From positions 1 to 20,417 of IMG/VR virus record IMGVR_UViG_3300022857_000799: a stretch of 20,417 nt of DNA; one strand, given 5' to 3'. Source of the DNA: a virus. Shown here piece after piece: positions 7,885 to 14,987 of the stretch (the stretch's first letter is position 1; each line of letters begins with the position of its first letter). The position numbers were made by a program, and so were the translations under genes. The notes under the pieces were generated by a model. It was not told where the DNA came from and made no database searches. It was given only the letters and a program-made list of their open reading frames with translations.

Positions 7885-8906
7885 TTTTCAGGGATCCACG
7901 GGATGTGTCGCGTCCTCAAATGCCCGATGCATTCTCCTTCTAGTTCATGGTAGGCATGGTTGAGCACGTATTCCTTTTCGCTGCCTCCCTTTTTCTTTTC
8001 CCATATGACGTGGTCGCACGGGCAATGGGTGATTACGTTTATCCGGCAGTTGGCGGGAAACCAGCGATTCCATACGATATACAGGTCTTCTGTTCCGGCG
8101 CCGGTGTATCCTTCAAAGTGGGCGAGGTCTAGCGCCTTGGTGTTCATTAGCGTGCAACCAAACCCACACCAGTCGGAGGGAACTACGGCACCGAGTCCTA
8201 TGCCGGGGTAGGCGTTTTCAAGCCAGCCACGTCGACGGTATCGCTCTCCGTTAAGTGTCCAGACGTTTCCCTTGGTCGGGTAGTTTTTGATTCGCTTTTC
8301 GATCCGCATCATTCGTTTGGATTCTTTCTGGGCTTCTTCGTATGTTTTGAATTGATTCGCGATCCTGCGTCGAGCCTCTGCAATGGCACGTTCCGCATAC
8401 CAGGGGAGTTTTCGTTCATCGACGTCGAAGTCTTCCGCGATTTGATTTTGCGGAGTGCCCCGACCACCGAGATACATGCCGTTGTTGTAGGGGCAGGTGC
8501 TCACGGAGTAGTGACCATCGTCAAACTCCAGCATTTGCAACGAGCACTTGAGTGCATTGGGTGGGGGTAACACGTCGGAGTCTAGGGACCAGCAGTGGGT
8601 TGCTCCCAGCTTCCGTGCCGCGGTAAATGCTTCTGTGCGCAGACGAGCTATTAGCATTTGCGCGTTGGTCTTGTAGTTTTCGTGGTCGTCGGTAAGTCCA
8701 GGGATCGCGATTAAGTGTATGCGCCATCCCTCGGGCATTATGCTTCGATATGCCTCGGCTACGGCGGCGAGTTCGGGCGACTCGTCGCCGACTAGGACAA
8801 CGTGCCCCCCCTCAAGATGCCTTACGTTAGCTGCAACTCGGCGTAGCTGGGGGATCATAGCATAGGTGTATGCGCTCGTCGCGCAGATCGTGATGGCAAG
8901 ATTCAT
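7881..8906 (-). CDS. GT-A fold glycosyltransferase
   Basis: The 341-residue protein begins with a Rossmann-like strand (NLAITICATSAYTYAMIPQL) and has a DSD triad (Asp109-Ser-Asp111 in THCWSLDSDVLPP), the metal- and nucleotide-sugar-binding DxD of GT-A enzymes. Further on are CGFGCTLMN (about 247-255) and GAGTEDLYIVW (269-279); the Glu-Asp pair is where the catalytic acid of GT2-like enzymes lies. A His/Cys cluster THCPCDHV (293-300) could complete the metal site. No signal peptide or membrane anchor is seen, so it should act in the host cytoplasm. A charged helical insert (about 175-210) is extra to the core. It starts one base after the stop of the Ser/Thr-rich gene, so the two are translationally coupled. 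Fold assignment is firm; donor sugar and acceptor are unknown, and the virion protein upstream is a natural candidate. Confidence 0.8.
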   Translation of the reverse strand: MNLAITICATSAYTYAMIPQLRRVAANVRHLEGGHVVLVGDESPELAAVAEAYRSIMPEGWRIHLIAIPGLTDDHENYKTNAQMLIARLRTEAFTAARKLGATHCWSLDSDVLPPPNALKCSLQMLEFDDGHYSVSTCPYNNGMYLGGRGTPQNQIAEDFDVDERKLPWYAERAIAEARRRIANQFKTYEEAQKESKRMMRIEKRIKNYPTKGNVWTLNGERYRRRGWLENAYPGIGLGAVVPSDWCGFGCTLMNTKALDLAHFEGYTGAGTEDLYIVWNRWFPANCRINVITHCPCDHVIWEKKKGGSEKEYVLNHAYHELEGECIGHLRTRHIPWIPEN

Positions 8907-10964
8907 TTATAGTGCGTTATTTAGAGTCGTATGAAGGTAGATCAGTCGTGAGTCTGGGTAATAATGACCGTAATCTGATGAAAATGATTGCGGACCAACA
9001 TCGACAAATCCGCCGCATGCTTCGTGAGCACTCCTAGTGCTACCTGTGAAAGCAATTAGCTGTGGTTTGAGGAGGGAGGTAGTGCTCTCAGTGGTGGATC
9101 CCGTTTGGCTTGTTATACGGTAGAGTCTTTCGGAACGGTTTGCTGCGATTACGTGATAATTGGAGTCTGCGTATTGTCCGCCCAGTCCTGCGGTAAAATC
9201 CAATTCATCGATGTCTTTGAACGGGCGCGCCAGTTGGTTTGCCGTGGCGGTAATAGCAATATTACTTAACGCTGGCGGGACCGGGACTGCGGCGGCGGCA
9301 TCCTCACCAGTAAACGCTGTCAATGGGGGGGTGGTTTGGGTCGTGTTCGTAGTAGCCGTTGAAATTGAAATATAAAGAGGGTCGGTCGCTTCAATAGCGG
9401 AGGGAGGTTTCCAGCCGTTTGCTTGGGAGATCACGGAAGCACCATCGAGTCCTTTATGAAAAGTGGTCCGTGGCCATATCGGCATATTTATCCCATTAAG
9501 GGTTAATCTGGCGGTGAGGCGTTCACCAAATATATCGGTTCGACTCGCACCAAATGAAAGAGAACCTGTGGCTGGAAAGCCGTTGGGCGAAACAAGTATC
9601 TCGATTACTGCTGTGGTTATTCCGGTCACGCTCCCGACGGACATGACATTTTCAAAAGTTCCGATCTCTCTGGTGGTGAATGTAGAGATTACGTTGTCTT
9701 CGTCGTCGTATTCCTCTTGGATGTATGAGTATGAAGTCGCACGTCCATGACAAGTAACCTTGGAGATTCCCATATTGGAATCGTGAGTGAAATAGGTAAA
9801 GGTTTGAGGCCAGCCGAACGTGGCAAAGGTTGTTCTTGTGGTAATCTGCGGCCAAACTTCTACGGGAATTATATATGGGATCCATAAAGCTCGCGACCAC
9901 TTTATGGTTTTATCCATGGTGGCTTCAGCAGTTCCTGTCGATCTCTGCGTATCCGTGGTAGTAATCCAGCTTTCCGCCGTGGTCGTTATAGTATGCGACG
10001 GATTTGTCGATAAGCCTTTCGTGATGGTCGCTTCGCGAAGCGATAGCGCTAATGAGACCGTCACTGTTTCGTAATTAACCGATATATAGGTCGCTGTCCC
10101 TGCGTCTGCGTCTGACGTGTAAGGATAGGTCGCCAGCACATAAGCGTTTGATGACGTATTTGGGCTCCCTGTTGCGCGGGTCGCCGTTGTCGTTTCCGTG
10201 ATCGCTGATAGCAATACCGTGCCGGTTGCAGTCGGGCGAGCGAGGATCAAAACTTCGCGGAACGGATCGACGATACTGGCATAAACAATCCCTAAATTGG
10301 GATTTATGGTTACCGTAGTGACCGCAGTCCCAAGGGTAGACGCGCTGGTGCTCTGTGTGGAAGTTGAGGATCTGGTAGTGGACGCGGAGGAGGTGACGGG
10401 AAATAATACACCTCCTGAATTTGACAAAGTTGTAATAGGAACGGTTGCGCTGCTATTTAGATACGTCACGACCACGGAAGTCTTAATAGTTGTGGCTTTT
10501 GATGATCGCATCGACGCGGTCAATACGTGTGAAGCGGTGGTTATCCCTGAATTTTCACCACTGTTCGAGGCTGTGGATGTTACACTCGTTTCCGCCGAGT
10601 AAGACGTTGAAGTAGGCCATCCTGTGGTCGTTTCACTTAACGTCGTATATGTCGTCTCAGACGATTGGCTTAATGAAAAGCTTCTAGACGAGTAGGAAGT
10701 TCGACCGTTAGCATCTTGAGTTCGATAACGCTTTATCCGAGTAGACCATGACTGGTAGGTCATACGTCTAGGGCTATATCCGAATTCGTGAGTATCGGAT
10801 TTGCTTATCGTTTCGGAAAAAGAAGAATTTACGTTGTAATCTTGATTATTAGTATATCCTTCTTTATATACGGTCGCCGAAACGCTCCCTACGCCTGATA
10901 TATAAGCGCATGTTAACGACATAGCTGGTGAGGCATACGTGGTGCGCTCTTGCCACGTTATCAT
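8907..10964 (-). CDS. Ser/Thr-rich virion surface or fibre-like protein (685 aa)
   Basis: I cannot assign a family. Ser plus Thr make up about a third of the first 100 residues and about half of the next 100, a composition seen in exposed fibre or adhesin-like proteins. The rest is strand-rich with aromatic patches (FATFGWPQTFTYFTHD, WPRTTFHKGLDG) and an acidic spot (EEYDDEDN), ending in DYGHYYPDSRLIYLHTTL. No signal peptide or membrane helix is seen. The ATG overlaps the stop of the upstream gene (ATGA), and its own stop abuts the glycosyltransferase start, so all three are coupled. The 5' end of the gene is AT-rich (17 of 60 bases G+C in 10801-10860), suggesting different ancestry. A role in host attachment or as a glycosylated decoration is inferred from composition and context only. 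Confidence 0.7.
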   Translation of the reverse strand: MITWQERTTYASPAMSLTCAYISGVGSVSATVYKEGYTNNQDYNVNSSFSETISKSDTHEFGYSPRRMTYQSWSTRIKRYRTQDANGRTSYSSRSFSLSQSSETTYTTLSETTTGWPTSTSYSAETSVTSTASNSGENSGITTASHVLTASMRSSKATTIKTSVVVTYLNSSATVPITTLSNSGGVLFPVTSSASTTRSSTSTQSTSASTLGTAVTTVTINPNLGIVYASIVDPFREVLILARPTATGTVLLSAITETTTATRATGSPNTSSNAYVLATYPYTSDADAGTATYISVNYETVTVSLALSLREATITKGLSTNPSHTITTTAESWITTTDTQRSTGTAEATMDKTIKWSRALWIPYIIPVEVWPQITTRTTFATFGWPQTFTYFTHDSNMGISKVTCHGRATSYSYIQEEYDDEDNVISTFTTREIGTFENVMSVGSVTGITTAVIEILVSPNGFPATGSLSFGASRTDIFGERLTARLTLNGINMPIWPRTTFHKGLDGASVISQANGWKPPSAIEATDPLYISISTATTNTTQTTPPLTAFTGEDAAAAVPVPPALSNIAITATANQLARPFKDIDELDFTAGLGGQYADSNYHVIAANRSERLYRITSQTGSTTESTTSLLKPQLIAFTGSTRSAHEACGGFVDVGPQSFSSDYGHYYPDSRLIYLHTTLNNAL

Positions 10965-11530
10965 GCTAGTTCGGGGCCAATCACCCAGGTATAATAAATA
11001 TCATAAGGGGAGTGCCCAAATACGGGAGTTGCTTGGTCAGACCGGTATGCCTCTACCGGAGTCGCGGTGATGGAATGGGCGCCAATAGTTTTATAACCCA
11101 CTAGATTCACGATAATTCCAAGCAGCACCTTGAAAGACGTTGGTGGGCCTCCCTGTAAGATGCCAGGCGAACCGGGCGCGCTGGAATCAATGGTGATGTT
11201 TGCTGACGTGATCCGCCCACTTGATGTATTGACATTCAAAACAACGTATTCGGTTCCAGACGCCGCGAGGGCGAGAGTCGCAAATATGTTAGAGGGAATC
11301 ACTTGATTTATGGTGCCGGGGTGAAATTTCAGTTCTTCGTCGTCGCTGTTTAGATAAAAATCAAATGGGGAAACCGCGGTATATCCGCCGCCGCCGCCGC
11401 CGCCGCCGCCAATCGTGGATTCAGGGGGGCGTTCAGGGTAGATTTCATACGTGCGCGGGGTTTCCGTCGGGGTGAAGTCGCCAGCCCCGTCCTTACTGAA
11501 CTCATAGAATGGATCTCTTGGATCGTTCAT
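10961..11530 (-). CDS. Structural-type protein with nine-glycine linker (189 aa)
   Basis: Family not recognised. A short polar N-terminal segment (about 40 residues, MNDPRDPFYEFSKDGAGDF...) is joined by nine consecutive glycines to a strand-rich domain (YVVLNVNTSSGRITSANITI, FKVLLGIIVNLVGYKTIGAH) ending near YDIYYTWVIG. This tether-plus-domain layout suits a minor virion protein anchored by its N-terminus, with the beta domain exposed. It lies three bases after the repeat protein and overlaps the next gene by four bases (ATGA). No strong ribosome site is seen, which fits translational coupling. The domain order and operon position suggest it bridges the two larger surface proteins, but that is inference. 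Confidence 0.7.
   Translation of the reverse strand: MNDPRDPFYEFSKDGAGDFTPTETPRTYEIYPERPPESTIGGGGGGGGGYTAVSPFDFYLNSDDEELKFHPGTINQVIPSNIFATLALAASGTEYVVLNVNTSSGRITSANITIDSSAPGSPGILQGGPPTSFKVLLGIIVNLVGYKTIGAHSITATPVEAYRSDQATPVFGHSPYDIYYTWVIGPELA
11385..11410. repeat. CCG trinucleotide microsatellite
   Basis: Eight CCG units plus CC encode the glycine run of the 189-residue protein on the minus strand. The repeat is pure, with identical Gly codons (GGC) apart from the last GGA. Replication slippage in steps of three would lengthen or shorten the linker without breaking the frame. Confidence 0.95.
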
Positions 11531-11533
11531 TGA

Positions 11534-13669
11534 TTAGGGCTCAATCAGTTCCCACGTTACGACCTCGAAGTAGTTCGTGCCATCAAGCGCAGTGAGCACC
11601 GGACGCACGTTGCGGCGTAAGATGCCATACTGCGAGCTGGTGTTGGACGTGGCGCCGGTGCCTTTGGCCTTTGTGGTGATAGTATTAGTGTAGGTGTCAG
11701 ATTCGGAGTCAGTGGTATCGTATTCCTGCGTTCCCGTCGCCGATCCTCCTCCTGAAAGATAGCAACCGCGGTATTCGGCCTGCCTCACGCTCGATAATGT
11801 GCGGTATATCTCCGTGGAGATCGTGTTCGCAGTGCCGGCACCGATTACTTGAGTGCCGACATAGAGTTCTTCGGTTCGGATAAACGTCACGGCGCAGGAT
11901 ATTTGCCCGATGTCGTAGGCCGCGGTCCCTGCCGTCGGTGGAGTCGTCACGATTTCAACGGTGACAGTCGCCAGCACTTGCTTCGATGACGGCGGAACGA
12001 CCTCCGCGATTGCTACGGTGCCATCAGGAACGCTCTCGGTCGTAAGGTTCACCGTGCCGGGAATCGTCACGTTCACTAAATCGGTATAGGTATATTTCTC
12101 TTCGACGAGCGTGCCCTGAATCGCTGTCCGGACGTAGACGATATATCCATCGTCCTCGCGATCTTCGCTCCCAATCAATACCCCGCTCGGGACGTTCGCC
12201 GCACCAAACGCCGTATTCGTGACAACCTTTGTGCCAGGAATCTTACCGTCTCTGGTAACCGACGAAATCAGGCCAGTGCCTTTAACGAATTCCGCAGTCC
12301 ATATCCTTATACCGTCTTGATCTTGGTAGTCAGCCCGAATCGCCGTGTAATCGGCAGGCGTCGAAATCGGGTTGGATGCAGCCAGCGCCACAATATGCCG
12401 GATACGTCGGATCAGTATAGCCCCACCTCGGCGCGTTTGGTCGACCTGGGAGACTTGACCGTTACCTTCAGCCCATTTCCGGTTGTAGACCGTGTATCCG
12501 TCTTCCTCTCTGGTGGATTCGTCGATCAAGACGACGCTGCCGCCGATCGTTTGAGTCGGAGTTGCTGGCAGGCTCCCTACACGCACTTGGTTGTAGATGA
12601 CGAGTTTGCCGCCTTCCTTTGTTTGGACGTCGTTGACCAAGTATCCAGTACCGACAATTTCAGCGTAGGCTTGGGAGGTGAGGACGTAACCATCTTTTTC
12701 GGTGACGTCGCTGTCGATCAGGTTGCCGGACGGGGTGGTGGCATCGTCGGCGCCGAGATACTGGATCGACGTGATCTTGACCTGCCCCTTTTGACGGGTG
12801 CTTTCTTTGGTGGAGATGCGACCGACTCCTTTGGCAAATTGGTATGAGTATGTTGGCGATCCATCGGGGTTTTTTACGCTGGTATCGGTGAGCGTAAATC
12901 CGGACGGCGTTGATGGGATTTCGTTGAAGAAAACGAGTGATTTTACTATGAGCTTACCGTTGCTCGAGTCTTTGGTGCTTTCGGAGAGTTTGCCGGCCGT
13001 AATGTATGTTCGGGAGATGGTGCGGACTGCACCGGACGTTTCGCTCTTTATGTCGGACAGGGCAACACTGAGCGAGTCGATCGTGCTAATGTCACCGACG
13101 TCGCCCGGAACGTAGGTGGCGGCGGATAGTTGCACGAATGTTCGGACAAATGCAGTTCGTCCGTTTTCCGTGTCGATTCGTTGGTCGCCCCCTATTTGGG
13201 TTTCAGAGAGTTCAACCTCGAGGTATTTTACTTTTAGCTGGCGCCGAAACTCGTCAGATTGGTTTACGATCTGCGTGGCGGCGTATGATGAGTTGTAAAT
13301 GCTGCCGATCGATATGGCGGAGATATCCACGTCGGGCTGACCAATGAGTGTGCGAGTAATGGACTCTCTCGCGTTTACATCTGTGTCGGTAATCGGCTGG
13401 ATCTCATCGACCATTGCTGTGGTCAACGTCTCGAATACCTGGATCAGGGTGTTGGGTTTGTTGAGTTCACCGCCGGCTAAATCCTGGGAAACAATGAGGC
13501 ACTCGGTGTGCTTACTGTCGGCAGTCTTGGGTTCGAGGAGCACGCTGGCCAGTAGCTCGGCCTTGGTGTCGACGCTGTTGATCACGTCTGAACGGTAGGT
13601 GATTCGTAGTCGTCCACCGTAGAGACGATTCACGATTGGTGGTCGGTTTCTGCGATCAACGAGTGCCAT
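11534..13669 (-). CDS. Repeat-containing fibre- or baseplate-like virion protein (711 aa)
   Basis: I see no known family name, but the structure is clear. The N-terminal part (MALVDRRNRPPIVNRLYGG...) is followed by five or more imperfect repeats of about 55-64 residues, each with an acidic turn D-x-x-DGY, a strand, A/F-x-x-G-x-G, a polar stretch, and G-x-x-(L/V)-(V/I)-I. The C-terminal 170 residues are Thr-rich beta sequence ending ALDGTNYFEVVTWELIEP. The repeats suggest a stacked beta shaft, as in fibres. The ATG at 13669 is preferred because the TTG at 13705 lies inside the inverted repeat of the divergent gap; neither has a good ribosome site. It is the first gene of the minus-strand operon, divergent from the scaffold gene, and is followed three bases later by the glycine-linker protein. 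Confidence 0.75.
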   Translation of the reverse strand: MALVDRRNRPPIVNRLYGGRLRITYRSDVINSVDTKAELLASVLLEPKTADSKHTECLIVSQDLAGGELNKPNTLIQVFETLTTAMVDEIQPITDTDVNARESITRTLIGQPDVDISAISIGSIYNSSYAATQIVNQSDEFRRQLKVKYLEVELSETQIGGDQRIDTENGRTAFVRTFVQLSAATYVPGDVGDISTIDSLSVALSDIKSETSGAVRTISRTYITAGKLSESTKDSSNGKLIVKSLVFFNEIPSTPSGFTLTDTSVKNPDGSPTYSYQFAKGVGRISTKESTRQKGQVKITSIQYLGADDATTPSGNLIDSDVTEKDGYVLTSQAYAEIVGTGYLVNDVQTKEGGKLVIYNQVRVGSLPATPTQTIGGSVVLIDESTREEDGYTVYNRKWAEGNGQVSQVDQTRRGGAILIRRIRHIVALAASNPISTPADYTAIRADYQDQDGIRIWTAEFVKGTGLISSVTRDGKIPGTKVVTNTAFGAANVPSGVLIGSEDREDDGYIVYVRTAIQGTLVEEKYTYTDLVNVTIPGTVNLTTESVPDGTVAIAEVVPPSSKQVLATVTVEIVTTPPTAGTAAYDIGQISCAVTFIRTEELYVGTQVIGAGTANTISTEIYRTLSSVRQAEYRGCYLSGGGSATGTQEYDTTDSESDTYTNTITTKAKGTGATSNTSSQYGILRRNVRPVLTALDGTNYFEVVTWELIEP
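12110..13003 (-). repeat. Tandem protein repeat region (about 55-64 residues per unit)
   Basis: Conserved DG turns recur as NPDGS, EKDGY, EEDGY, QDQDGI and EDDGY, at spacings of 57, 64, 62 and 55 residues. Each is followed by a G-x-G element (KGVGRI, VGTGYL, EGNGQV, KGTGLI) and then a G-x-x-hydrophobic strand (KGQVKI, GGKLVI, GGAILI, PGTKVV). Half-units appear before and after. DNA identity between units is low, so the duplication is old or the units are selected only for fold. Confidence 0.8.
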
Positions 13670-13689
13670 GTGAACCGTTGTGATAGAAA

Positions 13690-13709
13690 GTTGAACAAAA
13701 ATCAACGTT
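13690..13709. promoter_or_regulatory. Inverted repeat in the divergent gap before the scaffold gene
   Basis: GTTGA-ACAAAAA-TCAAC is a 5-bp inverted repeat between two divergent genes; it overlaps the second copy of AAAATCAACGTT (13698-13709). TTGACG at 13708-13713 is a fair -35 for the plus strand, but the hexamer 17-18 bases on (ATATCG/TATCGA) is a poor -10. Promoters for both strands must lie near here if the two blocks are separately transcribed. Confidence 0.35.
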
Positions 13710-13744
13710 GACGATCAGGCATCTTTAGGAATATCGAGTAATCT

Positions 13745-14926
13745 ATGGCAATTTCTTCAGATCAGGCTGTCGCCGATCCCGAAACAGACACCGGCACCGA
13801 TGATAATACAGCGGCGACGGTGGTAGAGGTTGCACAGGGTAACGACTTTACGTCGCGACTCGACTCAGCGGAAAACCCCGCCGATATCCTTAGTTTGCTT
13901 GATGACGTGAATTCTGGAGGGATTGAAGTCCCCCAGGGGGAAGCGAAAGAAAAGCCGACTGATGTTATTGAAACGGAGGAGACCGAAGAAACCGAGCAAT
14001 TGGAAGAAACGGAAACCAACGAAGGGGCGGCAAAATTAGAAGAAAAGGAAGATGAGGAGCCGGAAGGTTCCGATAGTGCCGAGAAACCCGAGGAAGACGA
14101 AGACGAAGACGAAACGGAAGGCGACGCCTCCGCACATCGTAAGCAGTTCAGGATCCGAGGGAGTGATGCAGTAGAGGAGCGAGCGCTTGAGCTGAAGAAG
14201 TTCAATCGCGATATGTCTCTTGACGAGTGTCTCGAACGTGCGCGGCGTGAAACTTCAGGTAGCAATACCGAAGATTCGAAGGCCGAGGATACGGAGGAAG
14301 AGCGGGCGGATGGCCTACCCTCGACCACAGATGCCACACGTCTCAAAATCAAGGAGCTGCGTACTGAAAGGAGCAAAGCGATGACCGAGGAGTTGGATTT
14401 GGCTAAGGCGGACCGCCTAGACCAAGAGATCGACGACCTGCGGGATCACTTGATAGTGATCGATCGAGAAGAGCACGGTAAAGCGTCACAGAAGCAGTCG
14501 GCGGAGACTCGTCTTTACGATGAGTCGTTTGATGCGGCTACGGCAAAAGCCCACGGGCTATACGATTTTCTGAAAGATTCCAAGAGCGCAGCGATGGTTC
14601 GTTTGCGTGAGATTGATGCGACTTTGAAGGAGAACGGCGACCCGCTGTTCAATGATCCTGACAAGCCGCTGAAGCTCGCGCAAATGGTGGCATCCGAGTT
14701 GCGCATTGCGCCTAAGTCCAAAAAGACCGCAGCGCCTTCTAAAGAAGCCAAAAAATCCGCCCCAGTTGAGTCCGCCCAAAAAGTTCAGCTCGCGTCGGGA
14801 AGTTCCCGGACGAGCACACAATCTAATGGGAAGGATCAGCTTACTCAGACGCTGGATTCGATCAAGAGCCCTGCCGACCTAGCGCGAGCTATGGAGGCAT
14901 TGGGTATCAGCATCGATACGGGGTAA
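13745..14926 (+). CDS. Probable capsid scaffolding protein
   Basis: The call rests on position directly before the capsid gene, length (393 aa) and composition. An extremely acidic first third (runs of Glu/Asp/Thr, about 75-130) is followed by long charged helices (LKIKELRTERSKAMTEELDL, DRLDQEIDDLRDHLIVID), a Lys/Ala/Pro/Ser linker (about 318-345) and a short C-terminal helical segment SPADLARAMEALGISID. Scaffold proteins of tailed phages are typically acidic, helical and elongated, with a C-terminal helix that binds the capsid protein, and they leave or are degraded after assembly. There is no protease motif, so this is unlikely to be a protease-scaffold fusion. The ATG has only GAG six bases upstream as a ribosome site. 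It opens the plus-strand block after the divergent gap. Confidence 0.75.
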   Translation: MAISSDQAVADPETDTGTDDNTAATVVEVAQGNDFTSRLDSAENPADILSLLDDVNSGGIEVPQGEAKEKPTDVIETEETEETEQLEETETNEGAAKLEEKEDEEPEGSDSAEKPEEDEDEDETEGDASAHRKQFRIRGSDAVEERALELKKFNRDMSLDECLERARRETSGSNTEDSKAEDTEEERADGLPSTTDATRLKIKELRTERSKAMTEELDLAKADRLDQEIDDLRDHLIVIDREEHGKASQKQSAETRLYDESFDAATAKAHGLYDFLKDSKSAAMVRLREIDATLKENGDPLFNDPDKPLKLAQMVASELRIAPKSKKTAAPSKEAKKSAPVESAQKVQLASGSSRTSTQSNGKDQLTQTLDSIKSPADLARAMEALGISIDTG

Positions 14927-14987
14927 TCCCCCGGATCCAGTTAATCAGTAGGCTGACTCCGGCAGTTAACTTAAGGAGATCAGAAAA

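Noticed and set aside
12317-12847. Plus-strand 176-codon frame inside the repeat protein
   Set aside because: It is antisense to a clearly structured repeat protein, with no ribosome site and no coherent domain.
12110-13003. CRISPR array or diversity-generating template repeat
   Set aside because: The repetition is at protein level, with poor DNA identity, no spacers, and no reverse transcriptase in the window.
13670-13705. Upstream TTG start for the repeat protein, adding 12 residues
   Set aside because: It falls in the inverted repeat of the divergent gap and has no ribosome site; the ATG at 13669 is simpler.
13708-13737. Sigma-70-type promoter for the scaffold gene
   Set aside because: TTGACG is good, but no acceptable -10 lies 16-18 bases downstream; noted only as a possibility.
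13762-14376. Minus-strand 204-codon Ser-rich frame
   Set aside because: It mirrors the Glu-rich codons (GAA/GAG to TTC/CTC and shifted TCT/TCC) of the scaffold gene, and the low complexity explains the open frame.
14927-14972. Hairpin between scaffold and capsid genes (TCAG-TAGG-CTGA inside CCGGA/TCCGG)
   Set aside because: The stems are short and interrupted with no U tract, so it is not supported as a terminator.
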